NCBI GenBank assembly: GCA_963277665.1
Contig: OY728136.1
Coordinates: 809,745,123-809,809,122, forward strand
DNA length: 64,000 nt
Direction of reading: 5' to 3'
From: Viscum album
Taxonomy: Eukaryota; Streptophyta; Magnoliopsida; Santalales; Viscaceae
Position 1 is the stretch's first letter, and each line of letters starts with the position of its first letter. Of this stretch, positions 1 to 11,880 are shown in pieces. The notes under the pieces were generated by a model. It made no database searches. It saw only the letters and a list, made by a program, of their open reading frames with translations, and was not told where the DNA came from. The position numbers and the translations under genes were made by a program.

Positions 1-1545
1 GATTGGACATGGTTGAGATGGGAATACAAGAAGAGTTGGCACCAGTGAAGGGTGAAAAATGAACATTTCTTCCTCCTACTGCTTACACTCTTTCCATGTA
101 GAAGAGATATTAGTTTTTCAAATTCTTGAATGACATAAAGGTTCTATAGGGGTATTCATCAAATATCAAGAACATCATGTCAATGAGCGATTTAAAGTTA
201 AAGGGTCTGAAATCATATGAATGCCATGTTTTGATTTAAGATCTAATTCCTATATCTTTACATTATATTTTTTCCAAGAATGTTTTCCATACATTAATGA
301 AGCTCTATTTCTTCTTTAAAGCTATATGCAACAAAGTTATATACATGAAAAAATTTCCAACTATGGAAAGAGAAATTGCCATCATATTATGTGAATTGTA
401 AATGTTATTCCCACTGACATTCTTTGATATAATGGTTCATTTGATGGTTCATTTGGTGAGAGAGATTAGACTATGTGGTCCTATAAAATATAGATGGATG
501 TACCCCATTAAATGGTATATGAAGATTTTGAAAGGGTATGTCAAAAATCAAAGTCGGCCAGAGGGTTGTATTGCGGAGCAATATATTGTTGAGGAAGTCG
601 TTGAATTTTGTACCGAATACTTATCTGGTGTGGAAATAATTGGACTACCTAAATCTTGTCACATTGGGTAGATTGAGGGTGAAGGAATTTATAGAAGAGG
701 TTGTCACAATCAATATTACAGGTCGGAAGTAGGACCACCTTTACATTTTTCATAACAGTTTCGACGTTGACCCATATGTTCAAACCCACAAATAAATTCT
801 TAGGAATTTAAATCCATATAGGGATAAAAAATGGATAGTAGATACACATAATCAACAGTTTACAATATGGTTTTGGGACCATATTTTTAAGAAGTTAGAT
901 GAAAATCTAAACTCAATTTCAGAACGACTTCGATGGCTAGTCGGAGGAGCAAGTGTGTATGTATTATCTTACAATGCTTATGTAGTTAATGGTTATACAT
1001 TATATACTAATGAATATGATAAAAATAGTATCATAAAGAATAGTGGGGTTACACTTGTGGATAAAGTGATGCATGTTTCCAGTGCTAAGGACAGAAATCC
1101 AATTTATACGAATATTTCATACTTTGGCATCATCAAAAAAATATGGGAGTTGGATTATAAGAAATTCCAAGTTACGATTTTTCAATGAAAGTGGGTTGAT
1201 AACAGGAGTACTGTTAAAATAGATGAATTGAGATTCGTGAAATTTTATTTTAGTAAGAAAGGGGAGAAGGACGAACTATTTATAATGGCATCACAGGTAG
1301 TACAAGTATTTTATGTTCCAGATCCCGCAAACCAAAACTGGTTAATTGTTCTGTTATCAACCAAAACAACTGAGGGATCAGATAAAAGTTTGATAGAGGA
1401 TGACCCTTTCATTAGTACTTCGCAATCATTTCACAGAGGTCCCAATGTAGAAGGTGTTTTTTATGTCATAGGAGACCATAATGAAGGGATTTACATAGTT
1501 GATAGAGGGGTCAAATCTCTTCAGCCTTTAAAAAAAAGAGTTTAA
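1..1545 (+). pseudogene. CACTA-1 Tnp2-type transposase, C-terminal part (DUF4218 + DUF4216)
   Basis: Tnp2-type proteins cut and move CACTA elements by binding their ends. Only the C-terminal half lies here. The first frame opens with LDMVEMGIQEELAP, the stretch just before DUF4218. DUF4218 is clear at 402-671 (motifs TFFDIMVHLMVHLVREI, RWMYP, LKGYVKN). DUF4216 follows at about 925-1300, with WLVGGASVYVLSYNAYVVNG and NSGVTLVDKVMHVSSAKD. Stops break the frame near 58 and 668, and a TGA at 1186-1188 falls where the related CACTA-2 protein has Cys in NCKWF. The acidic tail ends at 1545. The gene is dead. It is clearly related to, but well diverged from, the CACTA-2 transposase at the other end of the window. 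Confidence 0.88.
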
Positions 1546-1688
1546 TAATCAGGTTATTTGTTTATTGTAATATACATTGTGTTAAGTTATGTTATTAATT
1601 GTTCGCTGCTACTTTTATGTAATCTAAATTAAATGTTAAACCACTTCTGCAGATAATGACTTCTACACCTGTTGATGCGCCCAATCCC

Positions 1689-1823
1689 GAGGCACAACAA
1701 GTCTCTCAACCTACTGCTGGTGGTCCCAGTGCAGAGAAACAATAGGTTTCTCAACCTGTTGCTACTAGTCCTAGTGCTGAGGAACAACAAGTTTCTCAAC
1801 CTGTTGTTGCTGGTCCTAGTGTC
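1689..1823 (+). repeat. 45-bp x 3 tandem repeat coding a 15-residue unit
   Basis: Three imperfect 45-bp units near the start of the second CACTA-1 gene encode variants of E-x-QQVSQP-(T/V)-(A/V)-x-(G/S)-PS. The unit length keeps the reading frame. The middle unit contains an in-frame TAG. Such a low-complexity N-terminal linker fits a disordered region of a transposon protein. Confidence 0.85.
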
Positions 1824-3778
1824 GATGCTAGCACTCTAGAGTAACATAATGATGATGCTTTTGAGGAAATGGTAGGAAATGAAACTCTGATGGTGTAAAA
1901 AAAAGATCATCATAGTTTGACAATGTTAGGCAAAATCCTTAAGTAAAAAAGCAAAAGGCATCAAATATGAGGTGGGATGAAATAAGTGAGGCCAACTTGT
2001 TAACCCAAATAAATCCATCTTTAGTAGCTACATTGGAATCATCACTTGGAAACGCGTGCTGATTGATGTATAGTCGCGGCACCATGTTGTCACCGAGCTT
2101 AAGACACTAATGTGGGAAGATATTATGGTAACATTATGATATCATTTCTTTAATTTATTAAAATAAAATAAAATACTAAAACATTGACTTACTCTTCATC
2201 ATTCATTGCAGAGTGCATTTATAGTAGATGCCTCACATAGGGAATATGTATTAATAGTTGTAGGAATGATTCATAGAGGCTTCCGCACAATTTTAACAAA
2301 ATATCATCTTAAAGATACAGAAGGGAAAATCAAGCCACACACACCTCCTCTTTATGAACACTTGATATCCCAAGGAGTGTGGGATGTGTTTAGAAACTGT
2401 CATGGGGAGTATACTTTTTAGGTACATTGTGTCTGGTAATACGTTGTTTGACATTGCTTGTATTCATCACTTTGATTGACAGTTTTTTATTTATGAAATA
2501 GTAACTGAGTACTGAAAATAAATAATGGGAAACAAAACCAGTGTACCCCTACCATAAAGCAAGGATGGGGTATGCTTCACTTGAGAAAAAATTGGTACAA
2601 ATTTTAAATATACCGTAATAATTTTATGTGACATAAAACAACACCATAACCATGTTCCTCTGTTTATATACATATTGATGAATCGAAATAGAAATCCACT
2701 TCCATATCATGCCGTGTACTATGGAAGGAGGCTCATGTAAATAAAGAGAGGATACTGAAAGATGAAAACACACAAAAAGTGTGGGAAACACGTGTAAGTA
2801 TTACATAATATAAATTTGATTTTCTTTAAATCGCTATTACATAACAATGACTACTTATTTTCCTATATTTTCTATCTGACATAGTCACAAGAATCAACAA
2901 CACCCTCACCAGATGCAGACATACATTCAATGGCCTTGAAGCAGCCAGAATAGTATGGCCGCTTCAGAGGTGCGGGTTTTGGGGTGACACCCCAAACATA
3001 TTTTTAGAAAGAAAAACAAGCATAGGATAAAAATTAGGAAATGAAAAAGATGATAGAAACAATAGCTATGTTTCAAAAATAATTACAATACCAAAGAGAG
3101 ATGATAGAAAGTTTGATGAGGGAGACAAAGAGAAGAAACAACTCAACAACAACCCATGCATGAAGATCCCCCTCAGCTTTGAGGCGATCCATTCCCCTCA
3201 AAAACCTGACTTAGCTAAGGTAATCAATGTTATAATAATTATTTCTATGGAATTTTAATCACATAAACACTAATACCTTTCCTATAATAATATTCTACAG
3301 GGTGAAAATGACTATGATTTATATCTATCAACTCTCACCTATCGCCTTGTAGCGAGGGCTATGGTGTTCAATATACAAAAAGACATGCTACACAATAGAA
3401 AACTTCCAACAGATCATGTTAGAGTGTATATTAATGTAGCTAATGATCCGAGTGTCGAGCTACTTGTTCCAAATGATGATGACGAAATTCATACAGTCAA
3501 ACAAGTTGTTGGAACATTCATCACGTGGCCGTCAATTCCTGTAAAAAAAACACGTCGACAAGGAGGTATCCATTTCCAATTTATTTTTCAAGATGAACCT
3601 TTAACATTTAATGAAAAAAGTTCTAAACTGATGAATGTTATTACAGAACGAAAAAGAGAAGGGGTGAAACAAAATATCAGTTAAAAACTATCTCAAGGAT
3701 CAACCAACTGATTAAAATGATCTACTGAGAGCACATTCACCCCACCCATTCTATATTCATAGTTAATATCATTGTAGG

Positions 3779-4910
3779 CTCATGTGGATATAAATTTGAT
3801 AGATGGAAATTCTCAAACAGTCGATTTTGAAAAAAATATGTATGGAGAGGAAAAATCAAATTTCATTAGTGCTGAAAATGTAAATTAAATACTCAAGTAT
3901 GAATGGCTAGGCGCCTCAGTTGTAAATGTATACATGAGGTATGTTTTCATGATTTTATTTTACAAAAGCTGATATACTATGATAATTATGACTAAATACA
4001 TTTCATATTTTTCGCAGGCATATATATGAAAAACAATTGAAGGGATTTCCCCATGAACAAAAATTTGGACTTGTTAGTCCTCACATAACCTCTTCAAAAT
4101 AAGAAATAAATTATGATAAAGAGGTTGAAATAATGTCATCCCTTCTCAAATTGTTTGAAAACAAAATTACGGATGACAGACTCTTTTTAATACCAACGAT
4201 GCAGGGGTAAACTCTACAATTTAATCATATCAACTATATTTTCATTTCTTTAATTACTTATTCTTTTTTTTGTTTTTAGGAATCATTGGATGTTGATTGC
4301 AGTCAATTTGGATACTCCAAATATTTATTTTCTGGATTCAATGCATGGATATGCAACAAACTGAGCACACATAATGGCGTTTGTCAATTTTTAATACACT
4401 AGATCCAATATTTTAGAACTAAACATCTAGTTATATAATTTATATTATATTTTATTAAGGATTCTGTTATGATAGGGCAGTGTATTAATATTTTCTACAT
4501 CATGGAATGAATCTAGGGCCTAAAGACAATAATGCCTACAAGATCTACAAATGGACAAATATCCTGGTATATATAATAAGATTTCACTATCCAAACACAT
4601 ATCAAAACAAATTACTTATTTTTTTCAATGTTTCTGCAGTGTCCAAAACAAACAAATGGAAGGGATTGTGGTTATTATGTTTGTAAATTTATGAAAGAGA
4701 TCATATTTCATCAATAAACTATCATCCCTGAAGAGGTATTTTCAAAAATAATTACGATTTCATTTAAAATATTTATTAATCCTTTGTGTATTTATATTTT
4801 TTCAGTATTACCATGACTGTCACAAAAACTCATATCCACAAGATGATATATATGTGTTTAGAAATGAATGGGAAGCATACCTGATGGAATATTATACACA
4901 AATAGGATGA
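3779..4910 (+). other. Ulp1-type (C48) cysteine protease catalytic exons in CACTA-1
   Basis: Five or six short exons encode the SUMO-protease-like fold. The catalytic His is in NHWMLIAVNL (codon 4284-4286). The Asp is in YFLDSMHG (4335-4337). The oxyanion Gln and the Cys are in CPKQTNGRDCGYY (Cys codon 4667-4669, Gln six residues upstream). All four catalytic residues are therefore still readable. C48 peptidases remove SUMO-like modifiers, and related domains are known in plant CACTA and Mutator-like elements. Here the exons are interrupted by stops (for example after DSMHGYATN and after IIFHQ), so activity is unlikely. The last residues before the TGA at 4908-4910 are MEYYTQIG. Confidence 0.88.
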
Positions 4911-5231
4911 AGGTGAATTCTTACTACTTATGTTATCCTTATATGATTATTGATATCTCCCTTGTTTACACTTATTGAGCATATATGATCACCCCTTATT
5001 ATGTTTTATATCCTTAGGTTATAAAGAATGGTTTTAGAAATGATTTGTCTTTCTAGTAAAGCATAACTTAATGAGAGACTCTTATAAACTAGTTCTTTAT
5101 GTTTCTATGTTTCCAAAATCACTAGACCTAAACTATTATGGCATGGATCGTTTATATTCCATATTTTGGTCATTTATGTAGTTGTTTCTACTAATGCAGT
5201 GTGTTGAAAGAATATTGGTTGTGCACCACTC
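4911..5231. other. CACTA-1 3' flank of the protease gene, no further gene seen
   Basis: AT-rich DNA downstream of the protease stop. It looks like 3' untranslated or intron sequence of the second CACTA-1 gene. No open frame of note and no repeat recognised. Confidence 0.4.
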
Positions 5232-5510
5232 ACAAATATAATAACAAAACTAAGGATTCTTCACTACTGTTGGTTAACTACCACTTAGCATAGCATCTGA
5301 TCTGAACTTCCGATCTGGATTCCCCCTGATGATCTCATCTGACACCATCTTTATGATATCATCATTATGCATTCACTTTTCCTTCTCTTCCTACACTAGT
5401 AAATGGGTGAAAGAAGAGAAGGAAAATTGAATGCAGAATGCTGATATCATAGAGATGGTGTCAGATGAGAGCATCACAGGGACACCTGATCGGAAGTTCA
5501 GATCAGATGT

Positions 5511-6660
5511 TGTAAAGAACCAAAATTTCAATGATTTTTTTTTTTAATATATGGGAATTTTACGAGTCCTTGAAAATTGACGGCGCGTGATTCTGATGCC
5601 CAGAGTTCCTGGAATGAATTTCTGAACTTTTGTTCGGGTACATTTAGTAAATGTGGGAGTGGGGTTTTCTAACTTTTTAACCGGTGATTGGAATTGAAAT
5701 CTGAGGACACAGTTTAACTCGCAGTGCCGATATTCGCTTAAGGAGACCTTCACCTCGACTGCAGTGGGTCAAGAGTGAAAGATAGATTTTGGGTTTTTCA
5801 TGAAGGAATAAAATAAAATAAAATGGTGTAACATTTTATTTTTATTTTATTTTGAAACCACCCATGTGGATATTTAACAAGTGGGGACCAGCTGAACTAA
5901 AATCTCCTATGAGATATTATAGATGTGGGGACCACCGAGCCTAACCTCCCATGAGAGGTTATGGTGGTGAGGACCACCCGAGGCTTAAAACCCCTTGAAC
6001 CCCTTGAACTCCCTCATAAGTGTGGGGAAGACTCTTAAACTTCCCCCACTTAAATGGTGCCACCCCCTTTAATTTATTATGCCAACTTATCTAATTAATT
6101 AACCCAATTTGAAATTGTGCCAACAATTAAATTGGGGAAACATATCATTTTGGCTACTTTTCAATTTGGTGAATTTGGGGAGAGGAGAAATATTGGGAGG
6201 ATTTCACTTCTCTAACGAAGAACGCCATCGAAGAATGTTCTTAAAAAATCAAGGAAGAGGACGATGGGCGAGCCCGACATCAAAGAGTGGTTTCAGAAGC
6301 GACGATTGTTGGCACTCTCTTCGCCTTCTTCGACTTCCTTCTCGCGCCAACGTCAATGAAAAATACAAGGTAGGGGTTTATTTGTGTATGATTATTTGTG
6401 GGAGGTTGTAGGGTAGTTGTTTGAAATTCTTCTCTCTTTCCGTTCTTGATAATTTTTTGTAATTCAATAAGGAATTATAGTCACTTGATACCGCTCTAAC
6501 GTAGAGAGTGTGGGCCAAAAAAACATGGCATGTACTCTCCGAAAACCTTGTGATTAATTGTTGATCGTGATGGAGGAAAGACTATGAACCACGGTGGGGC
6601 ACAAGAACGGTTCTTGGCACCGCCGCCGGCCGCGGCGCAGGCGATGGCACAACAACGCTG
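5511..6660 (+). repeat. Gypsy-1 5' LTR, recognisable part
   Basis: This aligns by eye with the 3' LTR from its TG start through the AAATAAAATAAAATGG stretch, the GAGAGGTTATGG/GGGGACCACC repeats, and up to about 6660. The counterpart of the last roughly 340 bp of the 3' LTR is not found here. Past 6620 the sequence becomes GC-rich and diverges, so the LTR's 3' boundary has been lost by rearrangement. Confidence 0.8.
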
Positions 6661-7165
6661 CTCCGCAGCCACCATCACCCTGCAGCCTTCGCGCCCTGCG
6701 GAACTACTGCCCGCAACCTCCGCACCGTCCGCGGTCGGGCCACCGCCCCATGGCTGAGCCTTCACCCTCCGCAGTTGAGCTTCCACCCACAGCCGGGCCA
6801 CCACCCCGTGGCCGAGCTGCCACCACCCCGCGGCCGGGCTGCCGCCCCACTCCCGGGACGCCACACTCCTCGGCCGCGTCGCCGCCCCGCGGTAGGGCCG
6901 CCACACTCCGCGGTCGCGCCGCCACCCGCGGCCTCGCCGAGCCACCCCACAGCCTCTGACCTTCTATCCGAGCCACCCCGCACCCTCGCGGCACCCCCCC
7001 AGTTGAGCCTCCCCATGTCGACGCGGCACCCCCGCGGCCGAGCCGCCGTCCGCGGCTGAGCTGACCCGTGACCTCCACCGCCCCGCGGCAACCGCGGCCT
7101 CTGCAACCCCTCGTGGCCCTCACGACCCTCACAGCCTACCGGACCGCCTAGTAGGTTGGGCCGCA
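6620..7165. other. GC- and CpG-rich block inside Gypsy-1
   Basis: About 0.55 kb very rich in GCCGCGGCC-, CCGCCCC- and CACCCCGCGG-type words, sharply different from the AT-rich surroundings. Long open frames exist on both strands because stops are rare in such sequence. They give only Pro/Arg/Ala/Gly-rich low-complexity proteins and I do not call genes. The 3' LTR has only a short counterpart of its first few dozen bases. It may be an expanded untranslated leader or captured foreign DNA. Confidence 0.7.
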
Positions 7166-7617
7166 CCATGGGTCGGACTTGACCCAGTGGGTCAGGTCGA
7201 CCCAGGCTAGGTTGGGTTGGGTCAGACCAGACCCGAACCTGATACGAATCTATACTTTACTTGGGCCATAACTTTGGCACCGGACGTCCGTTTGATGAAC
7301 CGTCAGCGGCGCTGGAAATATTGGAGCAAGGCGGTCCCTTTGATTATACCCCACTGGAGTTTTGGGTAAATTTAAGGTATAGTCAGGTTGGATCGAGCAC
7401 AAATACAACCGGGCCCCTGGGACTAAAAGGCTAATAACTCACAGACCGGACGTCTGATTGACGCGCCGTCTGTTATATTGAGACCCCTGTGAAATGGAAG
7501 TCCTTCGGGATACTTTATCGTGGGACTTTGTAGCATTTGGAGTATCGACCAGTGACTTGTGGTGTGGATCCTCTCGGAGAAGAGCAGGCTTGGTGCAGAA
7601 ACTCAGTAGCAGAGTTT
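7166..7617 (+). other. Gypsy-1 internal leader, unassigned
   Basis: Contains GGTTGGGTTGGGTCAGACC-type short repeats at about 7200-7235. Two similar phrases follow, around CGGACGTCCGTTTGATG (7278) and CGGACGTCTGATTGACG (7447), about 170 bp apart. No gag-like coding sequence is visible. The join to integrase near 7618 marks an internal deletion. Confidence 0.5.
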
Positions 7618-8731
7618 GTCTCGAGATGCCTCACTTATCAGTAAGTGAAGGCGGAGCATCAGGTATGAGAAGGCTTCGTTCAGCCTTTAGAGGTCCCAGA
7701 GTGGAAGTGGGATGGGATATCCGTGGACTTCTTGACAGGACTTCCACGTATATCCAGGGGGCATGACTCGATTTGGGTGATCGTCGACCTACTCACCAAG
7801 TCAGCCCACTTCCTACCAATCAGAGAGCAGGGTTCAATAGAGATATTGGGACGCCTCTATGTGCAAGAGATTATGCGGCTGCATAGAGTACCCTCAACGA
7901 TTGTATCCAATTGTGATGCACGTTTTACTTCCCGACTATGGAAGGGGTTGCAGGAGGCTTTCGGGATGTAGCTTCATTTGAGCACCGCCTTCCATCCTCA
8001 GACGGATGGTCAGACTGAGCAGACCATTCAGACCCTCGAGTACATGCTATGTGCTTATGTCCTCGATATCAGTCGCAGCTGGGAGGATCACTTTCCATTG
8101 GTGGAGTTTTCATACAAAAACAGTTATCACTCCACCATTAGGGTGAAAATCACCTTTGTGCTGGACTGAACCAGGGGAGTCAGCACTAGTGGGACCAAAG
8201 ATGGTACAGGATACAACAGAGAAGGTGCAGATCATCCAGGAGTAGATGAAGACTGCACAAATCAGGCAAAAGTTGTATGTCGATAGGAGATGGAGACCTC
8301 TGGAGTTCGAGGATGGTGACCACATCTTTCTACGGGTCTCACCTCGATGAGGTTTATGGAGATTTGGTCGAGGTGGCAAGTTATCTTCGAGGTTCATCAA
8401 ACCTTTTCAGGTCCTCAGCAGAGTTAGCGAGGTGGCTTACCACTTAGCTCTTCCACCTCAGTTGCATCGATTGCATGACGTCTTCCACGTATCCCAGATG
8501 AGGAGATACATGCACGACGCTTCTCACATCATCAACCATGATGAGCTGGACGTCGATGATGGGGCAACTTTTACGGAGGTTCAAGTAGAGATTGAGGATC
8601 GATAGGATCAGGTCCTTCGTGGATGGTCGATACCTATGGTGCGTGTTCGCTGGTAGCACGAAAACCTCCAGGAGAGCACATGGGAGTGGGAGGCTCAGAT
8701 GCGTGCTCAGTACACCAACTTGTTTACCTAG
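7618..8731 (+). pseudogene. Gypsy-1 integrase remnant
   Basis: Integrase inserts the reverse-transcribed element DNA into the host chromosome. The frame starts in the region before the catalytic core (VSRCLTYQ, KAEHQ) and continues with DFLTGLPRISRGHDSIWVIV and LTKSAHFLPI. The second core segment is VPSTIVSNCDARFTS. The third is STAFHPQTDGQTEQTIQTLE, holding the last catalytic Glu. The C-terminal part (FLRVSP, RFGRGGKLSSRFI, LHRLHDVFHVSQMRRY) is spread over several frames and ends at TAG 8729-8731. There are several stops and frameshifts. The pattern fits a chromovirus/Tekay-like lineage, but no chromodomain is visible after the C-terminal block. Protease, RT and RNase H are absent upstream. 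Confidence 0.9.
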
Positions 8732-8777
8732 TTTGATTTGTGGCTTACTGGGATGTAGAGCCCTAAGGTGGGGAGAA

Positions 8778-10285
8778 TGTAAAGACCTAGAATTTCCATG
8801 TAGTTTTTTTTAAATATATGGGAATTTTATGAGTCCACGAAAATTGACTGCATGTGATTCTGAGGCCCGAAGTGCTCGAAATAAATTTCTGAACTTTTGT
8901 TCAGGTACGTTCAGTAAACGTGCGAGCGGGTTTTTCTAACTTTTGAACCAGTGCTCAGAATTGAAATATGAGAACACTGTTGAACTCACAATTCCATTAT
9001 TCCCTTAAGGAGACCTTCACCTCGACCGCAGTGGGTCAAGAGTGAAAGATAGATTTTGGGTTTTTCGTAAAGGAATAAAATAAAATAAAATGGTGTAACA
9101 TTTTTTTTATTTTGAAACCACCCATGTGGATATTTCACAGGTGGGGACCACCTGAACTAAAACCTCCCATGAGAGGTTATGGAGGTGGGGACCACCGAGC
9201 CTAACCTCCCATGAGAGGTTATGGTGGTGGGGACCACCCGAGGCTTAAAACCCCTTGAACTCCCTCATAAGTGTGGGTAAGCCTCTTAAACTTCTCCCAC
9301 TTAAATGGTTCCACCCCCTTTAATTTATTATGCAAACCTATGTAATTAATTAACCCAATTTGAAATTATGCCAACAATTAAATTGGGGAAACATATCATT
9401 TTGGCTACTTTTCAATTTAGTGGATTTGGGGAGAGGAGAAATATTGGGAGGATTTCACTTCTCCAACGAAGAACGCCATCGAAGAACGTTCTTCGGAAAT
9501 CAAGGAAGAGGATGACGAGTGAGCCTTACATTGAAACGTGGTTTTGGAAGCGACGATTGTTGGAACACTCTTTGCCTTCTTCAACTTCCTTCTCACGCCA
9601 ACATCAACGAATAATCCAAGGTAGGGGTTTATTTGTGTATGATTATTTGCAGGAAGTTATAGGGTGGTTGTTTGAAATTCTTATCTCTTTCCATTCTTGA
9701 TAATTCTTCATAATTTAAGAAGGAATTATAGTCACTTGCTACCTCTCTAACATGGAGAGTGCGGGCCAAACAAACATGGCTCATCCTCTCTGAAAACCTT
9801 GTGATTAATTGTTGATCGTGATGGAGGAACGGCTACGAACCATGGTGGGGCACGAGAACGGCGGCTGACCCCACCATCGGCTGTGATGAAGGTGATGGCG
9901 CAACGGCCTGTTGGTACGCGGAGGAGACGGGCGGACATGGAGTGCTAAAGAGGCGATATGTACCTATCTTTCAGATAGGAACCTCAGAGGATGACATAGT
10001 AGTTGTCTTTATCTTTCTTCAGTTGTATTTTATTTCAGTTGTACTTGTACTTTCCAGTTGGGCGTGTATTCTGGCCCCTTTTACTTACTGAACTCACTCT
10101 ATTTAATGTTTAGTTTAATTGAGTTTGTATCTTGATGTGTGCTCGGTTGCATGTGCTTACAGGTTATAAAGGCAATGTCTTCCCAGTTATAGGGAATACG
10201 CCTTTGGTGCTAGTCGCAGCCCCTAGCCTATGGAAGGTGGGCTTGGGGTAGTCACGACACAGGCCTCGGGGGACGGGTCATGACA
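8778..10285 (+). repeat. Gypsy-1 3' LTR (1508 bp)
   Basis: Starts TGTAAAGACC directly after the purine-rich tract GGTGGGGAGAA and ends ATGACA before the right target copy. It contains two near-identical GAGAGGTTATGG/GGGGACCACC units (about 9165-9245). It repeats the sequence of the 5' LTR closely through about 9910. Confidence 0.88.
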
Positions 10286-10375
10286 AATGCTATGCTAAGT
10301 GGTAGTTAACCAACAGTTGTAAAGTGCACAAAGAATCATTAGTTTTTTTATTAGCTTATATTTGGACCAAAAAAC

Positions 10376-11880
10376 CGTTTGGAAATATGTAAAGGTAGTG
10401 TTATGATATAATATAAAATTATATAATGAAACATTGATTTGATTTTCATTATTCCTTGTAGGTTTATTTTATTTTAGAATATTTTTGTCCATGTGACATG
10501 CCTTTTCAGGAAGAGAAATGATGATGTGTCTGCTCAATCACAAAGGTAATCTTGATGTTTGCACAGTAAAATCATTTTCCATATATCTTGCATCTCAACA
10601 ATTTCTCAAATAAACCCGCATCATATGTACATATGCATGCCCATAAAAATCTGGGTTCTTGTGCACCTCATATAGAACCTGCATCACATCAATACCCAAA
10701 TTCATACACACCTCACATAAAAATTCCAGAAGAAGAAAAAATGAATTTATTATAAGGAAGTGAATACTTGACTGATTCCCTTGGGATTCTATTTTTCTTT
10801 TAGTATTCTAAGATAATCTTGGTATTCCATGAAGTTTCATGTAGCCTAAGCCTATCTTTTAGCTATATGTGAGGTTGTTTTATCCACTTGGATTAACTAA
10901 AAGATATTCTACGAGTGGTATGCATCATACCACTTTGGGAGATAGTTCAGTGCATTCAAATGAAATTCCCCACTCCTCCCCACATCTATTCATAAATGAA
11001 TCCCATTGTGGTTCACAAATTGTGGAAATTGTTCACCTAATAAGAAACTTAGGTTCGAGTGACCTTTCCTATGGATGGTGTGGGTTTTGACTTCTCCAAG
11101 TCTTTTGTCGATATCTTGGTCCGATCATACCCGAATGGTCAGTTGGCTCCATTGGTGATAAAGCACATAGATCTTCTAATAGTGGATGAGGAAGAGGACA
11201 CAGGGGCTCTAGCATCATCAAAAAGTTAGATTCCAGACAAAAAAACATCTTTCAGAAGACCCACAACTCTTTAGATGTCTTAGAAGAAAATGAGGAACTT
11301 ATATCCAACACCATCAACAAGGATGGTGCCAATGGATTTGGTAAAAATGTATGGAGTTCTTGTGAAAGAAGTTTCAATCAGTGGGAGATTTTCTCTAATT
11401 GTGGTGGTGTTTCCCATCACATTCCAATACTGGGACAACTAGAGGAGGAATACATTGACCATAGAGGTCTGGAGAGTGTTGTGTCAAGTGGAAATAGAGC
11501 TAGAGGGATTTGGGAGCGTGATCACTCCCAAAGGAATATTCTATGAAAAACAACCCATTGAAGTCAAATAACTTCTCCAAGAATTTAGTGTGGTGATTCA
11601 TTCTGTCAAATTCCAAGACCATTACACACCCCAAGCTTAGAGAATGATAATTCCTAACACAATGGTAACTAGTGAAGATAAGGGAGACTAGGATGGATCT
11701 AGTGAAGAGGTAAGATAAGTTTTATCATCACTTTCATATATTCTTTGATATTTTTAGGACTACAGTGAACTTTATTTTCTCTTACCACCAAATATAAATT
11801 TTTTATTAAGACACTTTAGGGATAAGTGGGAAACCATCATTCAAAAAAAAAGTCACTACGTGCTGAAAGAGGTCACAAAG
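10376..11880 (+). other. CACTA-1 interior right of the foldback, unrecognised
   Basis: A stretch with splice-like sites (for example TTCCTTGTAG near 10460) and several short open pieces, including one at 10869-11090 (73 aa) and a broken plus-strand frame at 11090-11640 with EEEDTGALAS and VITPKGIFYEKQPIEVK. I do not recognise any of them. Position and strand suggest further CACTA-1 gene remnants, but this is inference only. Confidence 0.3.

Larger units (their letters stand above)
1656..4910 (+). pseudogene. CACTA-1 second gene: transposase-like / DUF8039-like / Ulp1 protease
   Basis: This is a multi-exon gene downstream of the transposase, in the same orientation. It opens at an ATG after a CTGCAG acceptor-like site and starts with a Pro/Gln/Ser-rich repeat. 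An exon at 2206-2421 (AFIVDASHREYVL, PPLYEHLISQGVWDVFRN) resembles the conserved block of plant CACTA ORF2-type transposase proteins. The stretch at about 2680-2800 (NRNPLPYHAVYYGRRLM) continues that family pattern. The exon at 3300-3684 (DHVRVYINVANDPSVELLVP, VVGTFITWPSIPV) resembles DUF8039. The last exons form a C48 cysteine protease. Stops occur in the repeat (TAG at 1743-1745), around 1842, and in several later exons, so the gene is degenerate. Exon limits are estimates from reading frames and AG/GT sites. Confidence 0.75.
5511..10285 (+). mobile_element. Gypsy-1: degenerate Ty3/gypsy LTR retrotransposon
   Basis: The element begins TGTAAAGAACC and ends GGGTCATGACA. A second TGTAAAGACC at 8778, just after a purine-rich GGTGGGGAGAA tract, marks the 3' LTR. 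The flanking 5-bp copies are GATGT (left) and AATGC (right). The unbroken foldback arm shows the original site was GATGC, so each copy carries one transition. Between the LTRs only integrase remains; gag, protease and reverse transcriptase are gone. It interrupts the foldback element. Confidence 0.88.
5232..10375. mobile_element. Foldback (long terminal inverted repeat) element, split by Gypsy-1
   Basis: The left arm (about 5232-5393) runs ...TGTTGGTTAACTACCACTT then AGCATAGCATCTGATCTGAA. Its reverse complement is found first at about 5405-5510 (ATCGGAAGTTCAGATCAGAT, GGTGTCAGATGAGA) and continues, after a 4.78-kb insertion, at 10286-10375 (GCTATGCTAAGTGGTAGTTA then ACCAACAG). Without the insertion the whole element would be under 0.4 kb and almost entirely one hairpin, centred near 5397-5404. 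No coding sequence belongs to it. The outer ends are imprecise because the arms diverge beyond the TGTTGG block. It may be a MITE or a Mutator-like foldback; I cannot assign the superfamily. Confidence 0.75.

Noticed and set aside
5262..5275. CACTACTG at the foldback as a CACTA terminus
   Set aside because: The opposite arm reads CACTTTACAACTG in reverse complement, and the inverted repeat extends further outward, so CACTA is not the end of this element.
6496..7169. Several overlapping open frames of 90-150 codons on both strands
   Set aside because: They arise from GC-rich low-complexity DNA with few stops, translate to Pro/Arg/Gly/Ala-rich strings in every frame, and sit inside a rearranged LTR.
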